6,877 nucleotides of DNA from Deltaproteobacteria bacterium (GTDB taxonomy: Bacteria > Desulfobacterota > Desulfobacteria > Desulfobacterales > SG8-13). The translations under genes and the position numbers were made by a program. Under the pieces are notes generated by a model. The model did no database searches and was not told where the DNA came from. It saw only the letters and a program-made list of their open reading frames with translations. Positions 1 to 5,437 of the stretch are shown one piece after another (the stretch's first letter is position 1; each line of letters begins with the position of its first letter). The DNA lies in the NCBI GenBank assembly GCA_030670715.1, contig DAOVBC010000122.1, positions 1-6,877 on the forward strand, in the 5' to 3' direction.

Positions 1-45
1 CCAATAAACCCAATAAACGCAACAAACCCAACGAACTCAAAAAGG
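1..45. repeat. 9 bp tandem array, CCAATAAAC type (A1)
   Basis: Five consecutive 9 bp units: CCAATAAAC twice, GCAACAAAC, CCAACGAAC, then a decayed TCAAAAAGG. The unit follows YCAANRAAC with most variation in the middle. The array may continue beyond the left edge. The same unit type recurs at 239-292 and, inverted, at 4165-4200 and 5073-5126. Confidence 0.85.
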
Positions 46-84
46 AATGCCTAAAATGCCTAAAATGCACTAAAATGCCTAAAA
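46..84 (+). repeat. 39 bp dispersed element built on TAAAATGCC (F1)
   Basis: A partial unit AATGCC is followed by TAAAATGCC, TAAAATGCA plus one extra C at position 70, TAAAATGCC, and TAAAA. The inverted copy at 4279-4317 matches it at 38 of 39 positions and includes the same irregular GCAC unit, so the two are copies of one element rather than separate slippage products. Confidence 0.85.
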
Positions 85-90
85 AGGGTA

Positions 91-118
91 AGCTGAAAGC
101 TCAAAGCTCAAAGCTGAA
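91..118. repeat. 7 bp tandem array, AGCTSAA
   Basis: Four perfect-period heptamers: AGCTGAA, AGCTCAA, AGCTCAA, AGCTGAA. Only the fifth base changes (G or C). No other copy is visible in the window. It lies between the F1 element and the 8 bp array. Confidence 0.85.
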
Positions 119-142
119 GGCAGGTGCATGGGAAAAGTGAAA

Positions 143-166
143 GAAACGGCGAAACGGCGAAACGGA
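143..166. repeat. 8 bp tandem array, GAAACGGC
   Basis: Three consecutive 8 bp units: GAAACGGC, GAAACGGC, GAAACGGA. This is the only array of period 8 in the window. A single related GAAACGGA occurs at 4227-4234, in the equivalent place of the gap on the other side of the GlmS-like gene. Confidence 0.8.
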
Positions 167-179
167 GAAGTGTCTTGTC

Positions 180-197
180 GGGTCGGTTGGGTCCGTT
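180..197 (+). repeat. 9 bp tandem pair, GGGTCGGTT type (C1)
   Basis: Two 9 bp units, GGGTCGGTT and GGGTCCGTT, followed by GAG. Weak alone, but the array at 4233-4268 read on the other strand has the same GGTTGAGTC-like text, and both sit next to the heptamer arrays of type B. Confidence 0.6.
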
Positions 198-200
198 GAG

Positions 201-235
201 CCCGTAACCCGTAACCCGGAACTCGCAACTCAATG
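201..235 (+). repeat. 7 bp tandem array, CCCGTAA type (B1)
   Basis: Five heptamers: CCCGTAA, CCCGTAA, CCCGGAA, CTCGCAA, CTCAATG, the last decayed. The consensus is about YYCGNAA. The inverted counterpart is at 4201-4228. It leads almost directly into the 9 bp array at 239-292. Confidence 0.85.
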
Positions 236-238
236 TAC

Positions 239-292
239 CCGACAAACTCAATGAACCCAATAAACTCAATAAACCCAAGTAACCCAATGAAC
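239..292 (+). repeat. 9 bp tandem array next to the GlmS-like stop codon (A2)
   Basis: Six 9 bp units with strict period: CCGACAAAC, TCAATGAAC, CCAATAAAC, TCAATAAAC, CCAAGTAAC, CCAATGAAC. It ends one base before the stop codon (294-296) of the GlmS-like gene. The first base of the unit varies between C and T while the flanking CAA and AAC are mostly kept. Confidence 0.9.
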
Positions 293-293
293 T

Positions 294-3200
294 CTACACC
301 ATTTTTGAGACGATAAACTCCCCGATCTTTTCCGCCGACAGGCCGAAAAGATCGTCCATTGGGACAAAATCAAGATGACTATCCTGCCAGGCGATGCTGT
401 TTTCTTGAACAATGTTTTTGATGTGTTCGAATTTGCCGCCGAGGGCCTTGATTCTGATCGGCAGGTTGACATCTTCTTTGAAAGCAATGTTGAGAAGCAG
501 AAGATTTTCGATAATGTTCGGGGCCTCGGGATTGGTGGATATAATCGGAATGACAATGATGGAGCGGTCATCTTTGCGCCCTTTGCCGATGTAGACGTTG
601 CCCTGGCGAACAATGATTTTTTTCGTTCCCTTGAGCTTTGTATCTGTTTCCACCCGTGAAGAAATTGGTTTGAGCACCCCTTCCTTTCTTTCCACCTCAA
701 TGGTGGTATCTTCTGTCAGTTCACCCAGCAGATTCAGGTTGCCGATTTTGTAACGGATGGCGCCTTTGATTTCAAAGACAATTTCCTGCAGGTTCTTCAG
801 AACGATGATATTTCCGGTTGTCAGCTGGGACACCTTGAAATCATAGGCGGTCAGTGTTTCAAACAGCAGCCCCTCAACCTTATCACTGATCCGGCTCGTA
901 CCGACCGTCACGGTTTTTGCCTGATGCTTGATGGCATCCACCGGCCGGGCCATGGCGTTGATCGACTCTGCCAGACACCGGAACAGGCTGTTGAGCATGT
1001 TCAGCGGTGTTCCCTTGATACCGAAATCGAGTTCAAAATCCGTGCCCGGCAGTCTTCCCGCAAGATATTTCAGCAAGAGGGTTAAGTCCGAAGCGGCTTC
1101 GAGCCCCATGATGGACGGAAAGCGTCTTCTGGCCTCCTTGCGCCGGAAAGCCCTGTAAAATCCGGCGATTTTTTCCTTGAAGGATTTTTCAAGTATGATT
1201 TCATAAACATCCAGACCTTTTTCCGTATAGTCGGTGATGGACTTTTGAATCGATTCCTGGAACTCGTACAGGAACCGCGACCCTTCATTAATTGCCAGGG
1301 CGGCGTAATAGCCCCAGATGTGGCCCACCAGCGTATTTAGAATCGGAGCCAGATGTTCGCGTACACGCGGAACGTGAAATACATCCTCGGCATACAGATC
1401 AAACCGGGTTTCTCCCTGATCGGCGATGACGACCGGTGTCGCTTTGTGGGCTTTAAATATGGCCGTATCTTTAATGATATCGCCGATAACAGTGGCCCGC
1501 GTTCCGGCAGCGCAAATAATAATCAGCGGTTCCGATGAGAGATCGATGTGCTTTTTATCCTCTACATAATCCGAAGAAATCGTTTTATAGCAGAGTTCGC
1601 TGAGTTTGATACGAATTTCATCCGCCGATGCTTTGTTGGGGCCGCTGCCGACCGCAGCCCAGTACGTTTTACCCGTCGCAAGGCGTCTGGCGGATTTTCC
1701 GATCTTTTCGTGGGTCGCCAGAACACTTCGCATGTGTCCGGGTATTTCAAGCAGGCGCTTGATTTCTTCGGTTACAAATCCTTCATCTCTGCGGTTTTTT
1801 AGCCGGGCGATATACAGTCCCAGCAGGGCGTTGGCAATGATTTGAGAGTAGAACGCTTTGGTGGATGCGACCGACATTTCTATGTCCCGGCCGCTGCTGG
1901 TGTACAAAACGCCATCAACTTTGAATGTAATATCCGAATCGCGTCGGTTAACGATGGCAAGGGTATGAGCACCGCGCTCTTTAACCATATCTACGGCGCG
2001 GTTGGTATCGGTTGTTGTACCGGATTGGCTGATGGCGATGACCAGTGCGTCTGCCAGACTGCGATCATCATCGCTTTCACTCAGGGTAAAACCGCTCAAC
2101 TCCGATGCTTTCAACGCGCTGATCTGCAGGGCCGGGTCGTTCAGGTAGTATTTCAGGGTGTCGGCACAGACCAGGGCGGCAACACCCGCCGTACCCTGAC
2201 CAACGAAATAGATACGGCGAATCGGGGACCGGGACGGGTCGCCCGACAGGGCGTTTTTAAGTTTTTCCGGCACGACCGTCTCATCCAAGGTGATTTCATA
2301 GTACTGACTACCGTTATCTTTTATCTTCCAGCGGTTCTGAAGCGTTCTTTCCACCGAGTCCGGAGATTCTGAGACTTCTTTGAGAAAATAATGGGGATAG
2401 TCCTGACGATCAATGTCCCGGGAAGTAATGGCGGTGTGTTTGATGTCTTCACTGTTGAGTTTGACCGGGGTGCCGTCGTAAAACATCGCCTTCACACCAT
2501 CCAGCCCTCCGCCGGTTTCCTGGCTCAGTATAAAAATCTGGCCCTGGGTCTCACCGTCTTTACCCGCAACAATTAATTCGCCGTCCATTTTCAAAAAATG
2601 CGGTGTTTCCTCCACGAAGCCGTAAACTTCCGATGTCGGCATGTAGTGATCATTGGCGAGGCCGAGAAAAATCGACTGGCCGCTTCCTTTTTGCGCCAGG
2701 AAAAGCTTGCCCGGTTCCAGATCAGTGTGCATGGAGATTGCGTGAGATCCCTCAAAATCATTTACCGCCAGCCGGAATGCTTCCTCCACCTCAAGGCCCT
2801 GCCGAATGTATTTTTCAACCTGAAGCGGAATTATTTTTGTGTCTGTAGAAATGTCTTTGTGAAATCGGCTGCCGCCGCTTTCGTGCGCTGCTTTCAGCTC
2901 CAGATAGTTGTCGATGTCTCCATTTAAACATACGTGAATGATGCCGCATTTTTCCGCTCTTTCACCGTTCCCATCCATTTGATTGTCCACCGGATGACAG
3001 TTTGCTTCGGTAATGGCGCCGACTGATGCCCAACGGGTGTGGGATGAGACCGTGTGATAACGGTTTGGAAAGTCTGCCAGAACCCGAAGGATCGGATCCT
3101 CTTTGATCTGCCGGCGTAAGAACCGGATGTTGTCGCCAAGTTTACCGATCTCTGCAGCTATTTTATAGGTGAAGGTAATGGTTAGCGTCTGCTCACCGCC

Positions 3201-4082
3201 GGCCCCTTTTATTTCGCTAATATTGATGTCACGGTTCACCAGTATGTCGCCCGTGGACCGCTCCTGAAGCTCCCGTTGGAGGTTTTTCCGGTCAAGGGTG
3301 TCAATAAATTTACCGTGTTCAGCACTGTCCAGGATAAACATCAGGGATATACCGGCTGAATCGCGGCCCCTGACCTCCAGGCGATCGATGCTGTTGAGAA
3401 CGGCATTGATGTTTTTATAAGTGACAATTCGGTCATGTCGGCTGCGCGATGGATCGGACGGTGAACGATCCGCACCCATGAGGCTTTTCACCTTCTGAAT
3501 GTTTTCCAATAATTCAGATGAAAAACACCAGGCGATGTCCTTCAAATCTTCCAGGCGGCGCGACAATACATCAACGGTGTTCTCCGCAAGGTGACCCATC
3601 TGCCGGGCAAGCAGCCGCGACTGCCCTTCGATCAAAGTGTTCAGCCGGTCGGTAAGCTGCCGGATTGACGCTGCGGTGTCATCACTTTCAAACACCGTGC
3701 AGAATGAATCATTTTCTTTCAGTGCCCTGGCTGAATTCAACAGATCTTCAATCCGGCTGTCGCCGCAAAGATAATTATCGCTCAGATCGATATTTTTTTC
3801 ATAGCACTCGTCAAAGCCATGATTTTCAATATTATCAACCGCCAGCTGCATCGATGCCAGATCAACTGCATGGCCGGTTTGCTTTTTTCGTTTAAACGCG
3901 ACGATACCTGCCAGCCCGCAGAAAAGAGTGTTGAAACGACAGGGGAAAAGAACGATAGATCCGGCGGGCACGGTGGAAGGGCTTCTTCCGATGTAAATCC
4001 CGGTTTGAAGCAGGCGGTTCAGTCTCTTAAGGTAATATAACACAAGGGATCGATATTTGTTTAGGCTTTGCATAAGGTTCAC
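294..4082 (-). CDS. Giant GlmS-like glutamine:fructose-6-phosphate amidotransferase (isomerizing), 1262 codons
   Basis: Predicted to make glucosamine-6-phosphate from fructose-6-phosphate and glutamine in the cytoplasm, feeding UDP-GlcNAc synthesis. Visible in order: C55-GLAGI (class II glutaminase nucleophile motif), RLEVRGRDSAGI (234-245), HTRWAS (348-353), LNGDI (386-390), TDT (413-415), PHYFLKE (563-569), first SIS domain about 620-760 with SQSGTT (685-690) and VASTKAF (738-744), second SIS domain about 800-935. An ungapped match to E. coli GlmS places its K485, E488 and H504 at K826, E829 and H845. AKTVTV (1055-1060) matches the C-terminal AKSVTV, giving K1056 for K603. Usual GlmS length is about 600-610 residues; the excess is an N-terminal extension, inserts near 67-215, 250-305 and 937-1048, and an unrecognised region 1062-1262. 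The start is uncertain: GTG at 4080-4082 lies two codons after an in-frame stop, ATG at 4071-4073 and GTG at 3969-3971 are alternatives, and none has a clear Shine-Dalgarno. The stop is TAG. Family assignment is strong; activity is inferred. Confidence 0.88.
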   Translation of the reverse strand: MNLMQSLNKYRSLVLYYLKRLNRLLQTGIYIGRSPSTVPAGSIVLFPCRFNTLFCGLAGIVAFKRKKQTGHAVDLASMQLAVDNIENHGFDECYEKNIDLSDNYLCGDSRIEDLLNSARALKENDSFCTVFESDDTAASIRQLTDRLNTLIEGQSRLLARQMGHLAENTVDVLSRRLEDLKDIAWCFSSELLENIQKVKSLMGADRSPSDPSRSRHDRIVTYKNINAVLNSIDRLEVRGRDSAGISLMFILDSAEHGKFIDTLDRKNLQRELQERSTGDILVNRDINISEIKGAGGEQTLTITFTYKIAAEIGKLGDNIRFLRRQIKEDPILRVLADFPNRYHTVSSHTRWASVGAITEANCHPVDNQMDGNGERAEKCGIIHVCLNGDIDNYLELKAAHESGGSRFHKDISTDTKIIPLQVEKYIRQGLEVEEAFRLAVNDFEGSHAISMHTDLEPGKLFLAQKGSGQSIFLGLANDHYMPTSEVYGFVEETPHFLKMDGELIVAGKDGETQGQIFILSQETGGGLDGVKAMFYDGTPVKLNSEDIKHTAITSRDIDRQDYPHYFLKEVSESPDSVERTLQNRWKIKDNGSQYYEITLDETVVPEKLKNALSGDPSRSPIRRIYFVGQGTAGVAALVCADTLKYYLNDPALQISALKASELSGFTLSESDDDRSLADALVIAISQSGTTTDTNRAVDMVKERGAHTLAIVNRRDSDITFKVDGVLYTSSGRDIEMSVASTKAFYSQIIANALLGLYIARLKNRRDEGFVTEEIKRLLEIPGHMRSVLATHEKIGKSARRLATGKTYWAAVGSGPNKASADEIRIKLSELCYKTISSDYVEDKKHIDLSSEPLIIICAAGTRATVIGDIIKDTAIFKAHKATPVVIADQGETRFDLYAEDVFHVPRVREHLAPILNTLVGHIWGYYAALAINEGSRFLYEFQESIQKSITDYTEKGLDVYEIILEKSFKEKIAGFYRAFRRKEARRRFPSIMGLEAASDLTLLLKYLAGRLPGTDFELDFGIKGTPLNMLNSLFRCLAESINAMARPVDAIKHQAKTVTVGTSRISDKVEGLLFETLTAYDFKVSQLTTGNIIVLKNLQEIVFEIKGAIRYKIGNLNLLGELTEDTTIEVERKEGVLKPISSRVETDTKLKGTKKIIVRQGNVYIGKGRKDDRSIIVIPIISTNPEAPNIIENLLLLNIAFKEDVNLPIRIKALGGKFEHIKNIVQENSIAWQDSHLDFVPMDDLFGLSAEKIGEFIVSKMV

Positions 4083-4088
4083 TATTCA

Positions 4089-4109
4089 GGGTTCTGGGTT
4101 CAAGGTTTA
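4089..4109 (-). repeat. 7 bp tandem array just upstream of the GlmS-like gene
   Basis: Three heptamers on the plus strand: GGGTTCT, GGGTTCA, AGGTTTA. It begins 7 bp upstream of the GTG start candidate, so it occupies the place where a Shine-Dalgarno would be expected; none is seen. Confidence 0.65.
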
Positions 4110-4112
4110 TTG

Positions 4113-4160
4113 GCCCAGTTAAATTCGCTTCGCTCCTTTTCTTCGAAAAATTTAACGGGC
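4113..4160. repeat. Imperfect 12 bp inverted repeat (REP-like palindrome)
   Basis: The left arm GCCC-A-GTTAAATT (4113-4125) pairs with AATTTAACGGGC (4149-4160): 12 pairs with one bulged A and a loop of about 23 bases. The loop contains a tandem TTCGC TTCGC. On the transcribed minus strand the stem is not followed by a U-run, so it does not look like an intrinsic terminator. The form suggests a repetitive extragenic palindrome or an RNA stability stem in the kdsB to GlmS transcript, if one exists. Confidence 0.6.
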
Positions 4161-4164
4161 TAAA

Positions 4165-4200
4165 GGTTCATTGAGTTTGTTGAGTTCGTTGAGTTACTGG
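4165..4200 (-). repeat. 9 bp tandem array, inverted A type (A3)
   Basis: Four units on the plus strand: GGTTCATTG, AGTTTGTTG, AGTTCGTTG, AGTTACTGG. On the minus strand they read as the CAATGAACC/CAACAAACT family seen at 1-45 and 239-292. Immediately followed by heptamers of type B. Confidence 0.88.
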
Positions 4201-4228
4201 TTACGAGTTGCGGGTTGCGAGTTTCGAG
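4201..4228 (-). repeat. 7 bp tandem array, inverted B type (B2)
   Basis: Four heptamers on the plus strand: TTACGAG, TTGCGGG, TTGCGAG, TTTCGAG. On the minus strand these read CTCGAAA, CTCGCAA, CCCGCAA, CTCGTAA, the same family as 201-235. Confidence 0.88.
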
Positions 4229-4232
4229 AAAC

Positions 4233-4268
4233 GGACTAAACCGACTCAACTGACGCAACCGACTCAAC
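4233..4268 (-). repeat. 9 bp tandem array, CGACTCAAC type (C2)
   Basis: Four units: GGACTAAAC, CGACTCAAC, TGACGCAAC, CGACTCAAC. On the minus strand the text is GTTGAGTCG-like and resembles 180-197. A run of seven T follows at 4271-4277 on the plus strand, with no hairpin before it. Confidence 0.8.
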
Positions 4269-4278
4269 CGTTTTTTTA

Positions 4279-4317
4279 TTTTAGGCATTTTAGTGCATTT
4301 TAGGCAATTTAGGCATT
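4279..4317 (-). repeat. 39 bp dispersed element, inverted copy (F2)
   Basis: Read on the minus strand it matches 46-84 at 38 of 39 positions, including the irregular unit with the extra base. It lies 5 bp downstream of the kdsB stop codon, so it would be transcribed as the start of the kdsB 3' untranslated region. Confidence 0.88.
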
Positions 4318-4322
4318 TTCCC

Positions 4323-5072
4323 TTATGAGCTATTATCTTTTGCCAAATAACGGCTCACGGCTTCTATATCTTCGGGCCGGTCTACAAACATGCTTTGATG
4401 GTCGGTAACGACGATGTGGACCGGGATGTCGTTTTCAAGCAGGCGGAGCTGTTCGAGCTTTTCGATTTTTTCCAGCCGACTCGGACCGAGAGCCACGAAT
4501 TTTTTCAGGGCCTCCATTCGGAAGGCATACATGCCGATGTGTTCGTAAACTATATCAATAACGCCTTCCCGCGGGAACGGGATCACGGACCTTGAAAAGT
4601 AGAGCGCTTTGCCGCTTTTTGAAAACGTCACCATTGCGTCATCGTATTTTTTGATCTTTGCAGGGTCGGTTTTTCTTACCAGGGTCGTCACCCGGGTCTC
4701 GGGGGATTTAAACGGACTTAAAAGCTCGCTGATCATTCCCGGTTCCAGAGCCGGTTCGTCACCCTGGATGTTGACCACCACAGCATCTTCCGGGACGCTG
4801 AGCTGTTCGGCGGCCTCCAGTACACGATCGGTACCGCTGGGATGATCTTCGCGGGTCATCACCACCGGGACGTCGTGCTTCCGGGCGGCCGAAAATATGC
4901 GCTCATCGTCGGTGGCTAGGGCGATTTGGGTGAGATCCCTGCAGCGGCCGGCGCGATTGTAAACGTGCCAGAACATGGGTTTGCCAAGAATATCGGCCAG
5001 CGGCTTACCCGGAAAGCGTGTGGACGCATACCGGGCAGGGATGATGCCGTAACATTTGGGGAGCTGGGTCAT
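4323..5072 (-). CDS. kdsB: 3-deoxy-manno-octulosonate cytidylyltransferase (CMP-Kdo synthetase)
   Basis: Transfers CMP from CTP to Kdo, giving CMP-Kdo, the donor for the inner core of lipopolysaccharide; cytoplasmic, EC 2.7.7.38. The 249 residues fit the family length of about 245-255. Family signatures are all present: nucleotide-binding IPARYASTRFPGKPL (11-25), SGTDRVLE (79-86), NIQGDEP (101-107) with the metal-binding Asp at 105, YFSRSVIPFPR (158-168), HIGMYAFR (178-185), LEKIEKLEQLRLLE (200-213), and FVDRPEDIE (229-237) whose Asp231 matches the second metal-binding Asp of E. coli KdsB. The ATG at 5070-5072 is the only sensible start because the conserved motif begins 10 residues later. 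No Shine-Dalgarno precedes it; a 9 bp repeat array abuts the start codon. The TAA stop lies about 5 bp from another repeat element. It is complete with no sign of damage. It is co-oriented with metG (365 bp gap) and the GlmS-like gene (240 bp gap), so operon membership is unclear. Confidence 0.96.
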   Translation of the reverse strand: MTQLPKCYGIIPARYASTRFPGKPLADILGKPMFWHVYNRAGRCRDLTQIALATDDERIFSAARKHDVPVVMTREDHPSGTDRVLEAAEQLSVPEDAVVVNIQGDEPALEPGMISELLSPFKSPETRVTTLVRKTDPAKIKKYDDAMVTFSKSGKALYFSRSVIPFPREGVIDIVYEHIGMYAFRMEALKKFVALGPSRLEKIEKLEQLRLLENDIPVHIVVTDHQSMFVDRPEDIEAVSRYLAKDNSS

Positions 5073-5126
5073 GGGTTTGTTGGGTTCATTGAGTTCATTG
5101 AGTTACTTGGGTTGATTAGGTTCGCT
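5073..5126 (-). repeat. 9 bp tandem array abutting the kdsB start codon (A4)
   Basis: Six units on the plus strand with strict period: GGGTTTGTT, GGGTTCATT, GAGTTCATT, GAGTTACTT, GGGTTGATT, AGGTTCGCT. In the kdsB sense they read CAACAAACC, CAATGAACC and so on, right up to the ATG. The array replaces any recognisable Shine-Dalgarno. Confidence 0.9.
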
Positions 5127-5129
5127 GGT

Positions 5130-5157
5130 CGATACTCGATATTGGATATTCTATAAT
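5130..5157. repeat. 7 bp tandem array, CGATATT type
   Basis: Four heptamers: CGATACT, CGATATT, GGATATT, CTATAAT. Consensus is about SGATAYT, decayed at the right. It is AT-rich and could give false -10 promoter matches. It occupies the place held by type B heptamers in the other gaps but has a different sequence. Confidence 0.8.
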
Positions 5158-5160
5158 AGA

Positions 5161-5200
5161 AATGCCTAAAATGCCTAAATTGCCTAAAATGCCTAAAATT
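5161..5200 (+). repeat. TAAAATGCC element, direct copy (F3), left arm of a 40 bp inverted repeat
   Basis: Partial unit AATGCC, then TAAAATGCC, TAAATTGCC, TAAAATGCC, TAAAATT. Unlike the other three copies it lacks the extra base in the third unit. With 5319-5358 it forms an inverted repeat with about 38 of 40 positions pairing (one mismatch, one bulge). Confidence 0.88.
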
Positions 5201-5318
5201 GTGGTACGCCTTCGGCGTGTCATTTATTAGCACCGATCGATTTGTATTGACTCCAATCCACTGTGATCGCGACAGTGTAAGTGTTGATTCAAAAAGTATG
5301 GCACGCATTTTATTTTTT
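5201..5318. other. Non-repetitive 118 bp segment between inverted F elements
   Basis: The only non-array sequence of any length in the metG-kdsB gap apart from the stretch next to the metG stop. It holds a small hairpin, ACGCC-TTC-GGCGT (5206-5218), and a palindrome, CACTGT/ACAGTG with a 7-base spacer (5259-5277). I see no convincing promoter or gene. A 79-codon frame crosses it on the minus strand (5069-5308) but runs through repeats and is probably not a gene. Confidence 0.6.
5259..5277. promoter_or_regulatory. Dyad CACTGT-N7-ACAGTG, possible operator
   Basis: Perfect 6 bp inverted repeat with a 7 bp spacer that contains TCGCGA-like symmetry. It lies about 190 bp upstream of the kdsB start. 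The spacing would suit a dimeric repressor, but a chance match is quite possible and no regulator is encoded nearby. Confidence 0.25.
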
Positions 5319-5358
5319 AATTTTAGGCATTTTAGCGCATTTTAGGCATTTTAGGCAT
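5319..5358 (-). repeat. 39 bp dispersed element, inverted copy (F4), right arm of a 40 bp inverted repeat
   Basis: On the minus strand it reads as the TAAAATGCC element with the extra base in the third unit, here GCGC instead of the GCAC of 46-84 and 4279-4317. It lies about 80 bp downstream of the metG stop and pairs with 5161-5200. Confidence 0.88.
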
Positions 5359-5419
5359 CAAATACCTACAGCATCCTGTTTAATTTCCCACTGTTGAAAC
5401 ATTAATATATAAGCACGCT

Positions 5420-5437
5420 GAGGCTCTATGATGCCTC
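5420..5437. other. Small hairpin directly after the metG stop codon
   Basis: GAGGC (5420-5424) pairs with GCCTC (5433-5437) around an 8-base loop, starting at the base after the TGA stop. There is no U-run after it on the minus strand, so it is at best a weak stem and not a clear terminator. The rest of 5359-5419 shows nothing recognisable. Confidence 0.3.

Noticed and set aside
1..293. CRISPR array
   Set aside because: Units are 7-9 bp, contiguous and degenerate, with no spacers of even length and no cas genes nearby.
294..4082. Two separate fused genes or a frameshift joining GlmS to another gene
   Set aside because: The extra segments are inserted between conserved GlmS motifs, and the last catalytic lysine comes after an insert, so the order fits one elaborated enzyme and not an end-to-end fusion. 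The region after 1062 alone could be a fusion.
4083..4322. glmS ribozyme or riboswitch upstream of the GlmS-like gene
   Set aside because: The gap is nearly filled by tandem arrays and one palindrome. No ribozyme core can be recognised, and the known glmS ribozyme is mainly from Firmicutes.
5130..5157. Promoter -10 boxes (TATAAT-like) upstream of kdsB
   Set aside because: The matches come from the AT-rich heptamer array, and no -35 box at suitable spacing is seen.
5206..5218. Intrinsic terminator at the ACGCC-TTC-GGCGT hairpin
   Set aside because: The stem is only 5 bp and no T-run follows on either strand.
5069..5308. 79-codon minus-strand frame ahead of kdsB as a gene
   Set aside because: More than half of it is translated 7 and 9 bp repeats, giving three-residue periodic protein text, and it has no recognisable domain or ribosome binding site. 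The ATGA overlap is kept only as a finding.
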